Counted from the stretch's first letter, positions 1 to 9,169 are shown. The stretch is 64,000 nucleotides of DNA from Saprospiraceae bacterium (GCA_027488935.1 JAIYAP010000044.1:165874-229873); one strand, 5' to 3'. Notes: a model not told the origin generated them from the sequence alone. Made by a program: numbers and translations.

Positions 1-75
1 TCCGGATAAAAGGATGCTGGTCGTTAAAATATGTCTTTATATATTATGCAAATGCTTGTATTTCAACAATCTAAA

Positions 76-133
76 TTTTTACTCCACGTAACTCCGTACC
101 TCCGAGCTCCTCCGTGGAACCCCTTTCCCCCTC
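76..133. repeat. CTCCGTG-type dispersed intergenic repeat, one arm
   Basis: This stretch just downstream of the lhgO stop is built of variants of 'aactccgtacctcc' and 'ctcctccgtggaa'. The same wording recurs at 53.6-53.8 kb and at the right end of the window. Only one arm is visible here. The remaining bases at 1-75 are AT-rich and show nothing I can name. Confidence 0.7.
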
Positions 134-151
134 TTCTTTCCTCTTTTTTTC

Positions 152-1339
152 TCACGCGCTCAATATTGTATCCGCCACCGCCAAGCAAGCCGTAGCAGCC
201 GGTGAAGGTGCATTCAGCACATGTACACAACGGCCATTGCGTTCAATCACAAAATCATCCACCAAAGCACCGGAGCGGTCCAGGGCTTGCGCGCGTACCC
301 CCGAGCGAGCAGGCGCGATGTCCTCCATTTCCAAAGAAGGAATCAAATGCCGCAGCGCCGCCAGGAAATGCCGTTTCGAAAATGCCCGTTGGTATTCCCC
401 AAGGCCATGTCGCCAATGCCGGGCAAACAAACGCCAGGTGCCCGGAAATGACAAGGCATCGCTGGCATCCGACCACTTAAAAGCGGTTTTGGAATAACCC
501 TCGCGCTCAAACGAAAATACCGCGTTCGGACCACATTCCACGCCCCCATGGACCATGCGTGTAAAATGCACCCCTAGAAAAGGAAAGGCCGGATTGGGAA
601 CCGGATACACCAAATTGCGCACTTTTGAAGCGGCAGAAGGCATTAAATCATAATAATCGCCTCGAAAAGGAACAATTCTAATAGCAGGATTTAGTCCATC
701 CAAGCGCGCCAAACGATCCGCTTGCAAGCCCCCGCAACAGATCACTTGTTGGGCTTCGAAGCGCTGCTGCTTGGTTTGCACCACCACAGAACTTGCATTT
801 TGCGTGATCCCAACCACCGTTTCTCCGGAAAGCACCTTGCTCTTGGGTTGTATTTGTTGGATCAGCGTGGCCATCTTATGCACCATGGCCGGGTAATCGA
901 CAATACCGGTTTGTGGCACCCAAATGCCCTGTACGCCTTTAACCGCCGGTTCAATCCGTTGAATTTCAGCCGCATCAATCAATTCAATCCCTTGCAACCC
1001 GTTGGCCAAGCCGCGTTCCAGGATACCGGGCAAGCGTTGTGCCTCCGCTTCCGTTGTAGCCACAATGATTTTACCACAGATATCGTGCGAAATTGCGTGG
1101 GTTTGTACAAAATCCAGCAGTTGCGCATAACCGGCCACACAATTCAACGCCTTCAAAGACCCCGGCTTGTAGTATATCCCGCTGTGGATCACCCCGGAAT
1201 TGCGCCCGGTCTGGTGCAGACTGAGGGCGGGCTCTTTTTCCAGCACCACCACCGTTGACTCGGGGTTTTGCTTTTGGAATTTGTAGGCGGTGGATAGGCC
1301 TATGATGCCGCCGCCTATGATGATTAGGTCTGATTGCAT
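152..1339 (-). CDS. lhgO: L-2-hydroxyglutarate oxidase (LhgO family)
   Basis: FAD-dependent oxidase of the DAO family, expected to oxidise L-2-hydroxyglutarate to 2-oxoglutarate and pass electrons to quinone or oxygen. The N-terminus has the FAD dinucleotide motif IIGGGIIGLSTAY (residues 6-18), and the family signature HQTGRNSGVIHSGIYY lies near residues 42-57. Length (395 residues) is normal for LhgO. It is the last gene of the minus-strand run and begins 18 bp after the dehydratase gene, so it may be cotranscribed. The context is suggestive: WbpB-type dehydrogenases, one of which is encoded about 49 kb upstream in the same locus, reduce 2-oxoglutarate to 2-hydroxyglutarate, so this enzyme could return that by-product to the pool. 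The family call is firm; the metabolic link is inference. Confidence 0.9.
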   Translation of the reverse strand: MQSDLIIIGGGIIGLSTAYKFQKQNPESTVVVLEKEPALSLHQTGRNSGVIHSGIYYKPGSLKALNCVAGYAQLLDFVQTHAISHDICGKIIVATTEAEAQRLPGILERGLANGLQGIELIDAAEIQRIEPAVKGVQGIWVPQTGIVDYPAMVHKMATLIQQIQPKSKVLSGETVVGITQNASSVVVQTKQQRFEAQQVICCGGLQADRLARLDGLNPAIRIVPFRGDYYDLMPSAASKVRNLVYPVPNPAFPFLGVHFTRMVHGGVECGPNAVFSFEREGYSKTAFKWSDASDALSFPGTWRLFARHWRHGLGEYQRAFSKRHFLAALRHLIPSLEMEDIAPARSGVRAQALDRSGALVDDFVIERNGRCVHVLNAPSPAATACLAVADTILSA

Positions 1340-1357
1340 GAATTGTCGAGTCTGAAA

Positions 1358-2575
1358 CTACATCTTCTGATCTAAATTCTTCCCACGCTCAATATGCTCA
1401 AAATCAGTAACATATTGCGCAATACGTTCGACCAGTGCTTGTTTGTCCATGCTGTTTTCAGCAAAGAAGGTGCGCATTGATTGCACCATTGCCTCAATTT
1501 CAGATAAAGACTTCTTTGGCAAATCTCGAATGACGCCCAAGGACTCAAAACGATCTAAATCCAAGGTTTCCTGATCGGTAAAAAACTCCTCGTACTCTTT
1601 TTCACCACTGGTGTCCGAGGTGAAAAAGTAAACAGGGTAGGCTTTCGAATCAGGATGTAGAGCCAACGATTTTTGGCGGGCATCTTCCTCTGAGGTACAT
1701 ATATCGGCTTCGTAACCCAAGGTTGTCAAAAACTGCAACGTAATATCCTTAAAAGAAACCAGGTCTTTTTCCGGGTCTAATTTCGGAAAAAACACCTCGC
1801 CCGATTGACCTAACACACACGCAAGCAAACACAACTGCCCGGATTCTTCAGGGGAAACAAAAAAACGACGAATATCAGACGGCACAGAAAGCGGCTGACG
1901 TTTCATCAAGCGTTCCAAAAAACCAAATAACAAACTGCCATTGGAAAAAGCAACATTGGCAAAACGAGCCGTGGTTGCCGGGAAATAAGCAGCGTAAGCC
2001 AAAATCACATCTTCCATCATCTTTTTACTAGCGCCCATCACGTTTACCGGATTGGCAGCCTTATCCGTAGACACTGCAAAAAAATGTTCGGGTTTGTATT
2101 CCAATAACAAATCCAGTAAGGATTTGGCGCTCAACACATTGTTTTCCAACATGGCCTCAATGGAAATGAGATCTTTTTCACTGCGGACATGCTTATGCGC
2201 CGCAAAATTGGCAACAATATGAAAAGGAGCCTGTAACCGGAAAAACTTCTCAAATACGGGCTGACTAAAACTCAAAGGATAAGTAACCAGTACGGGTGGG
2301 ACATACAACCCAGGTGTACTGCGTACATCACGCACCAACTCCGTTAACCCGTTTTCATTGGTATCTACTACATATAATTCTGCAGGGCGGTAGGGTAGTA
2401 GGGCCTTGATAAAAGAACTTCCAATGGTACCCGCACCGCCGATTACCAATATTTTCTTGTCCCGAATTGCAGCATCAAGCGCCTGTTGGTGCAACTGAAG
2501 ATCGGGAAGGAGTAAACTTTCCGGGCGGTTGGTAATGCTGGAAATGAAGGCGGGGATATAGAAAGGAGAAGTCAA
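1358..2575 (-). CDS. CapD-type nucleotide-sugar dehydratase/epimerase, soluble form
   Basis: Extended SDR of the polysaccharide-biosynthesis CapD family, related to UDP-GlcNAc 4,6-dehydratases. The NAD-binding motif GGAGTIGSSF is near residues 46-55. The family active-site segment STDKAANPVNVMGASKK is present, in which Met takes the place of the usual Tyr. At 405 residues it lacks the N-terminal membrane domain of the second CapD homologue at 4800-6719, and it carries about 40 extra N-terminal and 60 extra C-terminal residues around the core. It lies 5 bp downstream of an initiating sugar-phosphate transferase and near an epimerase, so the three probably supply and load a deoxy-sugar. The exact substrate cannot be told from sequence. 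Confidence 0.8.
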   Translation of the reverse strand: MTSPFYIPAFISSITNRPESLLLPDLQLHQQALDAAIRDKKILVIGGAGTIGSSFIKALLPYRPAELYVVDTNENGLTELVRDVRSTPGLYVPPVLVTYPLSFSQPVFEKFFRLQAPFHIVANFAAHKHVRSEKDLISIEAMLENNVLSAKSLLDLLLEYKPEHFFAVSTDKAANPVNVMGASKKMMEDVILAYAAYFPATTARFANVAFSNGSLLFGFLERLMKRQPLSVPSDIRRFFVSPEESGQLCLLACVLGQSGEVFFPKLDPEKDLVSFKDITLQFLTTLGYEADICTSEEDARQKSLALHPDSKAYPVYFFTSDTSGEKEYEEFFTDQETLDLDRFESLGVIRDLPKKSLSEIEAMVQSMRTFFAENSMDKQALVERIAQYVTDFEHIERGKNLDQKM

Positions 2576-2580
2576 GATAA

Positions 2581-3261
2581 TTACAAAAAGCTGGGACGCT
2601 CTGGAAGGGTGGGAAAGACTTTGAAAACAAGATTACTATTTGGAACAAGAATCACCCAAATTGTAAGCCATAATAGGGTGAAATCTGTTATAAAGGACTG
2701 ATTCTGTTGATACCATATTTCTAAAGCGCCTTTGTAGGGGGCAATATGAAGATCATAAAAAGTGCGCGGGGGTAAATGCGTTTTTGCAAACAAGGCCTCC
2801 TCGTTACGAAAAACCACAGATCCAATGCCTGTAATACCTGGTTGGATAAGAAATATTTGATCTCGAATTGCTTCCGGGTACGAAAAATACCCTTTGTCAT
2901 CCAACGGTCGGGGCCCTATAAAACTCATATCCCCTTGCAATATATTGATCAATTGAGGGATTTCATTCAGTTTGCTCCGTCTTAAAAAGCGGCCTATTTT
3001 AGTGACCCTCGGATCATTTTGTACGGTTAGGGTGCCCGCTCCCATATTTGGACTGTTTTTTAACATGGTTGCAAATTTCCACATATAAAATGCCTCGCTG
3101 TTTCTACCAATTCTTTTCTGCCGGTAAAAAATTTCCCCTTCTGCAGTGCATTTTAAGATGATCAAAATTGCAACAAGCAAAGGGAATAGCAATAAAATCA
3201 ATACCAATATGATCAATATTGCAAATAGTAGATCAAAAAAGCGTTTTATGTATGGATACAT
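2581..3261 (-). CDS. Initiating sugar-phosphate transferase (PglC/WcaJ-like), variant dyad
   Basis: Monotopic phosphoglycosyl transferase that would move a sugar-1-phosphate from a nucleotide sugar to undecaprenyl phosphate. It has one strongly hydrophobic N-terminal segment (about residues 10-37), then the FYRQKRIG and MWKFATM motifs and the core IPQLINILQGDMSFIGPRPL (residues 101-120). The usual Asp-Glu catalytic dyad reads Asn99-Glu100 here. The C-terminal WAQVNGRN signature is also replaced by PGITGIGSVVFRNEE, so it belongs to a divergent subgroup. The window has a second, canonical family member at 19304-19909. It is followed at once by a CapD-type enzyme and preceded by an epimerase. 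Family assignment is firm; activity is not certain. Confidence 0.8.
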   Translation of the reverse strand: MYPYIKRFFDLLFAILIILVLILLLFPLLVAILIILKCTAEGEIFYRQKRIGRNSEAFYMWKFATMLKNSPNMGAGTLTVQNDPRVTKIGRFLRRSKLNEIPQLINILQGDMSFIGPRPLDDKGYFSYPEAIRDQIFLIQPGITGIGSVVFRNEEALFAKTHLPPRTFYDLHIAPYKGALEIWYQQNQSFITDFTLLWLTIWVILVPNSNLVFKVFPTLPERPSFL

Positions 3262-3284
3262 GTAGAAACTGTCAATTGCCGGAT

Positions 3285-4196
3285 TTATGTCCAGGTTTGC
3301 ATAGATGCCAAGACAGGCAAAGCCGGCTCAGGCTGCCAAGACAACATTTTTCGAGCCTTGTGATCATCAAAAGTTAAAGACTTTGTGATGTTATGAAGCC
3401 TTTGTGTGTTCAAAGGAAAGCCGTGCCATAAATCACCTATTCGTGCCAGGACTGTAAAAAAAGATATAGGTAAGGTGAACCTGATTTGTTGCTTCAGTCC
3501 TTTTGCGATTGCATCCTCTATCTGATCAAATGTGGGGTGAATTCCATCCGTTAAATTATAAATACCTGATTTGCCCTCAAGTGTAGAAATCAGCGCTGCT
3601 ATATCTGTGCCTAATACCATGCTTTTTTGTGCATGATTGTTGCGAATACGTATATAAATACCTTTTTTAATGGCATTTGCGATACTTTGAAGATTTCCGG
3701 GAGGATGTGTTCCAACCACCAATGGCAGTCTTAGAATGATAACGTTAACATCATTTTGCTTTCCCCAGGTTGTTATAATATTTTCTGCTTCAATTTTACT
3801 TTTAGCATAAGGGCTGGTGCCAAGCAGTGGCAGTGTTTCGGCAATCCCTAAGCCCGTTTCCAAACCATATACGGATACAGAACTGATAAATATAAAGGTT
3901 TTCGGCAAAAGTGGCGCTGAGGATAATCCCTTTAATAAATGAATTGTCCCAAGAACATTTACCTCATAAAAGGACGCAGCCTCTGCACTTGTTTTGGGCA
4001 CCACATGTGCCTTTCCTGCATTATGTACAACCCAATCAAATGGGGTTGGAAAAACAGGGATGGTTTGGGATAAATCAACCCTGAAATCATTTTTGGCTTT
4101 AAGTCCTAAAGTACTTAGTTGAAAGCGTTGTTTTAGCCCTTGGTACAATTGGACTCCTAAAAAGCCTTGACTACCGGTTAATAAACAGCTTTCCAC
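3285..4196 (-). CDS. NAD-dependent sugar epimerase/4-ketoreductase
   Basis: Extended SDR with the N-terminal motif LLTGSQGFLG (residues 5-14), an SSVSVYG segment and the catalytic pair in SPYAKSK (YxxxK). This group includes reductases that work on UDP-4-keto-6-deoxy-HexNAc during quinovosamine or fucosamine synthesis, typically beside an initiating transferase and a CapD dehydratase, exactly the neighbours seen here. It ends 24 bp before the transferase and starts 5 bp after the Nudix gene. The likely role is reduction or epimerisation of the keto sugar made by one of the CapD-type enzymes; the sugar itself is not identifiable. Confidence 0.75.
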   Translation of the reverse strand: MESCLLTGSQGFLGVQLYQGLKQRFQLSTLGLKAKNDFRVDLSQTIPVFPTPFDWVVHNAGKAHVVPKTSAEAASFYEVNVLGTIHLLKGLSSAPLLPKTFIFISSVSVYGLETGLGIAETLPLLGTSPYAKSKIEAENIITTWGKQNDVNVIILRLPLVVGTHPPGNLQSIANAIKKGIYIRIRNNHAQKSMVLGTDIAALISTLEGKSGIYNLTDGIHPTFDQIEDAIAKGLKQQIRFTLPISFFTVLARIGDLWHGFPLNTQRLHNITKSLTFDDHKARKMLSWQPEPALPVLASMQTWT

Positions 4197-4200
4197 TTAT

Positions 4201-4725
4201 TTACAAACTTTCACTACGTTCCAGCATCTCCAGAAAAGTCCGATGAATCATCTGCTTATATACAGGCTCCATTTTTAACTCCTTCACCAAGGTGGGATCA
4301 AAACAATCTACCCCAAAGTTTTCGGCGCTGATTTTAAGTTGTTGGATGCTGCAATCCGTAGAACACAAAAAAACCATCACCAACACATCAATGGTGTTCA
4401 TAATGGTCAATTTAGTTACATCCAATAATTTATCTACCTGTACCACGATATTCAACTCCTCCTCCATTTCTCTTTGCAGGCATTCCTGAATATTTTCATT
4501 CCTTTTTAACTTTCCACCCGGCAAATCCCATTCATCGCGTTCATTTTTGAGTAAAATGACCTTGTTGTCGATAAAACAAATGCCTTTGACGGATACAACA
4601 TGGCGGGCCGAAAAAACATCGCTAGGTATCACTTTACCGATTGTTTCAAGATAAAATCGTTTTAAAGAAAAACCTGACGACATGTACAGAATATGTATTT
4701 TTACAACCAATGGTGACCTGACCAA
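4201..4725 (-). CDS. NUDIX hydrolase
   Basis: Small Nudix protein of 174 residues, or 160 if translation begins at the second Met (codon at 4681-4683), which looks at least as good. The Nudix box GX5EX7REUXEEXGU is present as GKLKRNENIQECLQREMEEE, with the late glycine replaced by Asn. The acidic residues needed for metal binding are kept. It would hydrolyse a nucleoside-diphosphate-linked compound, plausibly a nucleotide sugar or a by-product of the pathway. It stands between the large CapD homologue and the epimerase. Its substrate cannot be predicted. Confidence 0.8.
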   Translation of the reverse strand: MVRSPLVVKIHILYMSSGFSLKRFYLETIGKVIPSDVFSARHVVSVKGICFIDNKVILLKNERDEWDLPGGKLKRNENIQECLQREMEEELNIVVQVDKLLDVTKLTIMNTIDVLVMVFLCSTDCSIQQLKISAENFGVDCFDPTLVKELKMEPVYKQMIHRTFLEMLERSESL

Positions 4726-4799
4726 GTCATATCAACCAATGGATTAGATGAAAAAAGTATGCGTGTAGGGAAGATAAAGGATTAAATAAATCCAGCTAC

Positions 4800-6719
4800 T
4801 TATGCCGGATCATTGGCGGGCATTCCCTTGTCTAAGGCGGAATACACGGAATTTTGACTGGCAAATTCTGGTACCAGGGTTTTCATTTGCTGCACAATTT
4901 CTGCACCCTGGCTGCCCGCATTGGCACTATGAACCAACAGGTCTATATCCGGTTTTACCTGCAAATAACTATACACCCGCACCATCGCCTTTTTAATTTT
5001 AGGATGGTGGGTAGGTATGGTGTTTTCATTATCGTCCAGCAGTTCTTCGGTCAGTTTTTCACCCGGACGTAAGCCGGTAATTCTGATTTCTATGTCTTTT
5101 TCAGGCACCAAACCGGCCATTTGTATCATTTTACGGGCTAAATCCAGGATGCGAACCGGTTCCCCCATGTCAAAAACAAAGATTTCACCGCCCTTTCCCA
5201 TCGCGCCGGCCTCTAACACCAATTGGCAGGCCTCGGGGATGGTCATAAAGTACCGGCTCACATCTGGATGGGTAAGTGTAATAGGTTCCCGGTTCTCTAT
5301 TTGTGCGCGGAAAATTGGAATGACGGATCCATTGGACCCCAACACATTGCCAAAGCGGGTGGTGATAAACTGGGTATAATTATTGGCGTGAAAGTTGAGC
5401 GATTGCGCATATATTTCCGCAATACGCTTCGATGCACCCATCACATTGCTTGGATTCACTACTTTATCGGTAGAGATCATCACAAACTTCTCTACATTGT
5501 ACTGCACCGCCAAATCGGCCATATTTTGGGTTCCTTCCACATTTACCTTGATGGCCTCCTCCGGAAAGATTTCCATGATGGGCACATGTTTGTAAGCAGC
5601 GGCATGAAACACATAGACGGGCCGGTATTCCTTAAAAATACGCTGGATTTTGTCCCGATCGCGCACATCGCCGATGATTGGAAGAAACAGCCCTTGCTCC
5701 ACCTGCTCCTTCAAATGCAAGGTGATTTCGGCCAAGGGCGTTTCGGCCTGATCGAGTCCGATCACTTTACTGGGTTGATAACGAAGCAATTGCCGAACAA
5801 TTTCGCTTCCGATTGAACCCGCACAGCCGGTCACCAGCACCACCCGACCTTTGATCGAATTTTTTACACTTTCCTGGTCTAATTGGATCGGCGGGCGGTT
5901 CAATAAGTCTTCAAAATTGATGTTTTTCAACTGCCCCACATTCAGGGTTCCGTTCAGCCACAATTCGGTCGGTGGAATTTTCAACACCTTAATATTATGT
6001 GCCAAGCAGGTATTGATGAATGCGATTTTGCGTTCGGGCGCCAAATCCCCGATGCCAATAATCACATTTTGAATGTTTTGTTTGCGCACCACCTCATCAA
6101 ACGACCTTTCCGGATTGAACACCCGAATGCCATTGAGCAATTTGCGGTGTACCCGTGGGTTGTCATCAAAAAAAGCCATGATCCGGTAAGGATGCGAACT
6201 GTTGTGGCGCAGCACCCGTTGGATCATAGCGCCCAGTTCACCTGCACCAAAAATAGCCGTAGGAATGCCGTCGTTGTTCCTTTTGAAATGGTCGTAAGCC
6301 AACCGCAACAAAATGCGCAGACCGCCCACGGCGCAAAGACACAGGATATAGTCGATCAGAATGACCGGCAGCAGCTTGGCCGGAATAATCCCGGAGGGCA
6401 AAAAGCCATGGATCAGGTAAAAGATCACAGAGGCACTGGTTACTGCCAAAAAGACCGTTTTATAGTCTTTTTCACCAATATACCGGATGATGATGGAGTA
6501 GGTTCCAAACCCGATAAAGGACAAAATGCGCAAACCGAGCAAGGCTGCGATGGTCCAGGAATAGAACAGGTGCGCACTGGTGATGTGCAGCTCATAACTG
6601 AGCAGGATGGCAGCAAAGATGGAAAAAACACTGGCCAAAACGTCCAATCCAAAGATCAGAAGTTTGGTTGCATAGCCTGCCCACTGCATGCTTTTCATTG
6701 AATCGTACACGGAAGCCAT
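4800..6719 (-). CDS. Membrane UDP-GlcNAc 4,6-dehydratase (PglF/WbpM/CapD-like)
   Basis: Full-length membrane form of the CapD/WbpM/PglF family, which turns UDP-GlcNAc into the 4-keto-6-deoxy sugar. About four hydrophobic segments occupy the first 140 residues. A first Rossmann motif (IFGAGELG) follows, then the catalytic SDR domain with VLVTGCAGSIGSE and STDKVVNPSNVMGASKR. Length, 639 residues, is typical. The next gene upstream (6800-7936) is a PglE-like aminotransferase, and a PglD-like acyltransferase lies at 18617. Together these give the classical route to UDP-2,4-diamino-2,4,6-trideoxy-glucose (bacillosamine type). I infer that pathway from family and neighbours. Confidence 0.87.
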   Translation of the reverse strand: MASVYDSMKSMQWAGYATKLLIFGLDVLASVFSIFAAILLSYELHITSAHLFYSWTIAALLGLRILSFIGFGTYSIIIRYIGEKDYKTVFLAVTSASVIFYLIHGFLPSGIIPAKLLPVILIDYILCLCAVGGLRILLRLAYDHFKRNNDGIPTAIFGAGELGAMIQRVLRHNSSHPYRIMAFFDDNPRVHRKLLNGIRVFNPERSFDEVVRKQNIQNVIIGIGDLAPERKIAFINTCLAHNIKVLKIPPTELWLNGTLNVGQLKNINFEDLLNRPPIQLDQESVKNSIKGRVVLVTGCAGSIGSEIVRQLLRYQPSKVIGLDQAETPLAEITLHLKEQVEQGLFLPIIGDVRDRDKIQRIFKEYRPVYVFHAAAYKHVPIMEIFPEEAIKVNVEGTQNMADLAVQYNVEKFVMISTDKVVNPSNVMGASKRIAEIYAQSLNFHANNYTQFITTRFGNVLGSNGSVIPIFRAQIENREPITLTHPDVSRYFMTIPEACQLVLEAGAMGKGGEIFVFDMGEPVRILDLARKMIQMAGLVPEKDIEIRITGLRPGEKLTEELLDDNENTIPTHHPKIKKAMVRVYSYLQVKPDIDLLVHSANAGSQGAEIVQQMKTLVPEFASQNSVYSALDKGMPANDPA

Positions 6720-6799
6720 ATTGATTAGGTTTTCTTGGGCGGTGTTGGATTAGAAGATTAGAAAAGATAAAAGTAAAAAGACTTCGTGGGTTTTTTGTT

Positions 6800-7936
6800 T
6801 TAGGTTGGTAAAATTTGCGTTAATACTTCAAAGATGCGGGAAAAGTCGGCGTCCACGAGGTTGGAGCCGCTGGGCAGACAAAGCCCTTGATCAAAGAGGC
6901 GGGATGATGTGCCATCGCCGTAAAACGGGCAATCGGCAAAAACAGGCTGCAAATGCATCGGTTTCCACAAAGGCCGACTTTCAATATTGTGTTCTTCCAA
7001 TTTCAGGCGGATTGTTTCCCGGGTTAAGCCGCCCGTTAAGGCTGAATCCACCAAAATGGTCGTAAGCCAGCGGTTGCTGAAAAATCCGTTCGGTTCCGGG
7101 ACAAATTGAATGCCGGGATTATTGCCTAACACACTTAGATAGCGTTCATAATTGCTGCGCCGTTGAGCAACGCGTTCGGGCAGTACCACCATTTGACCCC
7201 GACCAATGCCAGCCAGCACATTGCTCATGCGGTAGTTGTAGCCAATATGGGAATGTTGATAATGGGGTGCCTGGTCCCTTGCCTGCGTAGAAAGAAAACG
7301 CGCTTGTTGAATTGTTGTCGCGTCCTTGCCAATCAAGGCTCCACCGCTGCTGGTGGTAATGATTTTATTGCCATTAAAACTCAAAACGCCCAAATCGCCC
7401 AGTGTACCACAAGGAATGCCGTGGTAGGTAGATCCAAGTGCTTCTGCTGCATCCTCCAAGACTGGAATTTCGTACTTGCGTGCAAGGTGCAGGATCTCGT
7501 TCATTTTGGCAGGCATCCCGTATAAATGGACCGGGATAATCGCCTTGGGCTTTTTCCCTTTTGCAATACTATCTTTAATGGCCGCTTCCAGTGCAATCGG
7601 GTCCATGTTCCAGGTATCCGGCTCGGAGTCAATAAACACTGGCGTAGCGCCCTGGTACACTATTGGATTGGCAGAGGCCGAAAAGGTCATACTTTGGCAC
7701 AAAACCAGGTCGCCTGCTTTCACATCCAGCAAAATTAACCCGAGGTGTAATGCTGCTGTGCCCGAACTCAAAGCCGCAGCGTGTTTGGCTCCTGTGAATG
7801 CGCATAAATCGGCTTCAAAACCATCCACATGCGGACCTAAAGGGGCAATCCAGTTGGTGTCGAAAGCAGATTGTACGAATACTTGCTCCTGGGTACCCAT
7901 ATGGGGGGAGGAAAGCCAAATTTTAGGTAGAGACAT
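6800..7936 (-). CDS. DegT/DnrJ/EryC1/StrS aminotransferase (PglE-like)
   Basis: PLP-dependent sugar aminotransferase of 378 residues. The PLP lysine lies in LSFNGNKIITTS (Lys about 187), and SSGTAALHLGL near residue 57 is the phosphate-binding region. The PglE-type wording fits transamination of UDP-4-keto-6-deoxy-GlcNAc at C4, using the product of the adjacent dehydratase. A degraded copy of its 5' coding region lies on the far side of the next upstream gene at about 9224-9306, suggesting that the ATPase gene between them was inserted or that the segment was duplicated. Start Met is directly followed by the family opening and is well supported. Confidence 0.88.
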   Translation of the reverse strand: MSLPKIWLSSPHMGTQEQVFVQSAFDTNWIAPLGPHVDGFEADLCAFTGAKHAAALSSGTAALHLGLILLDVKAGDLVLCQSMTFSASANPIVYQGATPVFIDSEPDTWNMDPIALEAAIKDSIAKGKKPKAIIPVHLYGMPAKMNEILHLARKYEIPVLEDAAEALGSTYHGIPCGTLGDLGVLSFNGNKIITTSSGGALIGKDATTIQQARFLSTQARDQAPHYQHSHIGYNYRMSNVLAGIGRGQMVVLPERVAQRRSNYERYLSVLGNNPGIQFVPEPNGFFSNRWLTTILVDSALTGGLTRETIRLKLEEHNIESRPLWKPMHLQPVFADCPFYGDGTSSRLFDQGLCLPSGSNLVDADFSRIFEVLTQILPT

Positions 7937-7956
7937 GGTTTTGATAGAAATGTTTA

Positions 7957-9126
7957 TTAAAGATATACTCCAGCTGTACGCAATACATCCGGCAAATCGT
8001 GTAGACTAATTATCTCGATACCGGGGCGAATAGCAGCCCGTGCAGCAGTGGGCGTCACCACAAAGGAAGGCGGATTTCCCAGGTCTTTTAATGCCTCCGT
8101 ATTGCCTTTGTTGATCTGCGGACTGTTGCTGTATTTAAACTCAAAGGCAAGAACCGGTTTGTTGCCTTTGAGAAGCAACAGATCAATTTCGGCACCCGCC
8201 GAGGTGCGGTAGAAATAAGGCAAAACTGACGGCTTAATCATACTTAGCACCTGCTGTATGCAAAATCCTTCCCAGGAAGGGCCTTTTAAAATATCCCCTT
8301 CCAATTCCATCGACGAGGAAATACCCCGCAGATAGTGCAAAATGCCGGTATCGCGGATGTATAATTTAGGCGACTTCACCAATCGTTTTTGCACATTGGG
8401 AAAATACGGTTGCAAGGTGCGGAGCAGAAAAGTATGCTCAAAAAATTGCAAATAGTTTTTAACGGTGGGTAGGGACAATTGCATTACCTGCGATAACTGC
8501 GCGTAATTGACCAATTGACCATGGACGGAAGACAAAACGCGCAGAAAGAGCGCCAGTTCCATGGGCGATGTGCGCAGCTTGGTAACGCCCAGTTCGCGCT
8601 CGATGTAAGTACGCACAAAATTATCGAGCCAGTCAAAAGCGTTGTCGTTATCCGTGGCCAGAAACGCAGACGGAAAACCACCACGCACCCACAATTTGTT
8701 CATCTCTTCGGGCGCGATTTCCGCCGTGCTAAAAGGATGCAATTCCTTATAACTGATCCGGCCAGCCAGCGATTCCGACGATTGGCTGATCAGCAAGTCG
8801 GAGGCCGAACCCAGCAGTAGAAAACGTCCGGGAGTGCGTTGTTCGTCGATCAATGCCCGAAGGATCGGAAACAAGGTCATCATACGTTGTACCTCGTCGA
8901 TAATGACCAATTGATCTTTATAATTGGATAGGAAATACTCCGGATCGGAAAGCCGCGTCCAGTCAGACGGTCGCTCCAGATCCAGATACAACGGTTCCGG
9001 CTTTTCGTTCTGGAGCTGGTGCAGGGCAAGGGTGGTTTTACCTACCTGCCGCGGTCCCAAAATCGCTACGGCTGGATATTGTTCCAATGCAGCTCGAATA
9101 TGGGGTGCCAAAAGTCGTTGGATCAT
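7957..9126 (-). CDS. AAA ATPase with DUF4143 domain
   Basis: P-loop ATPase of the AAA_14/DUF4143 type, 389 residues. Walker A is GPRQVGKTT (about residues 24-32), Walker B is LVIIDEVQRM, and the C-terminal part has an EIDLLL...FEFK pattern like a PD-(D/E)XK fold. These proteins are common and mobile in Bacteroidota, and their function is not settled. It does not belong to sugar metabolism, has its own plausible promoter (9139-9169) and is bordered upstream by a remnant of the neighbouring aminotransferase gene. I read it as an insertion into the operon. Confidence 0.85.
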   Translation of the reverse strand: MIQRLLAPHIRAALEQYPAVAILGPRQVGKTTLALHQLQNEKPEPLYLDLERPSDWTRLSDPEYFLSNYKDQLVIIDEVQRMMTLFPILRALIDEQRTPGRFLLLGSASDLLISQSSESLAGRISYKELHPFSTAEIAPEEMNKLWVRGGFPSAFLATDNDNAFDWLDNFVRTYIERELGVTKLRTSPMELALFLRVLSSVHGQLVNYAQLSQVMQLSLPTVKNYLQFFEHTFLLRTLQPYFPNVQKRLVKSPKLYIRDTGILHYLRGISSSMELEGDILKGPSWEGFCIQQVLSMIKPSVLPYFYRTSAGAEIDLLLLKGNKPVLAFEFKYSNSPQINKGNTEALKDLGNPPSFVVTPTAARAAIRPGIEIISLHDLPDVLRTAGVYL

Positions 9127-9138
9127 TTTTTTTTATTG

Positions 9139-9169
9139 CAAATCTATAAGTATAGTTTATGATTTGCAA
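9139..9169 (-). promoter_or_regulatory. Bacteroidota-type promoter for the DUF4143 ATPase
   Basis: Read on the minus strand there is TTG (9169-9167), a 20-bp spacer, and TAGATTTG (9146-9139), matching the Bacteroidetes -33 TTG/-7 TAnnTTTG consensus. The ATPase start codon follows 12 bp later, giving a very short leader. It is the only well-matched promoter I found, and it implies expression independent of the sugar operon. Confidence 0.5.

Noticed and set aside
722..1258. Plus-strand frame of 178 residues
   Set aside because: It lies wholly inside lhgO, opposite strand, and reads as low-complexity His/Gln-rich sequence with no family resemblance.
5223..6701. Several long plus-strand frames (up to 234 residues)
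   Set aside because: All are antisense to the membrane dehydratase gene and show no recognisable protein features.
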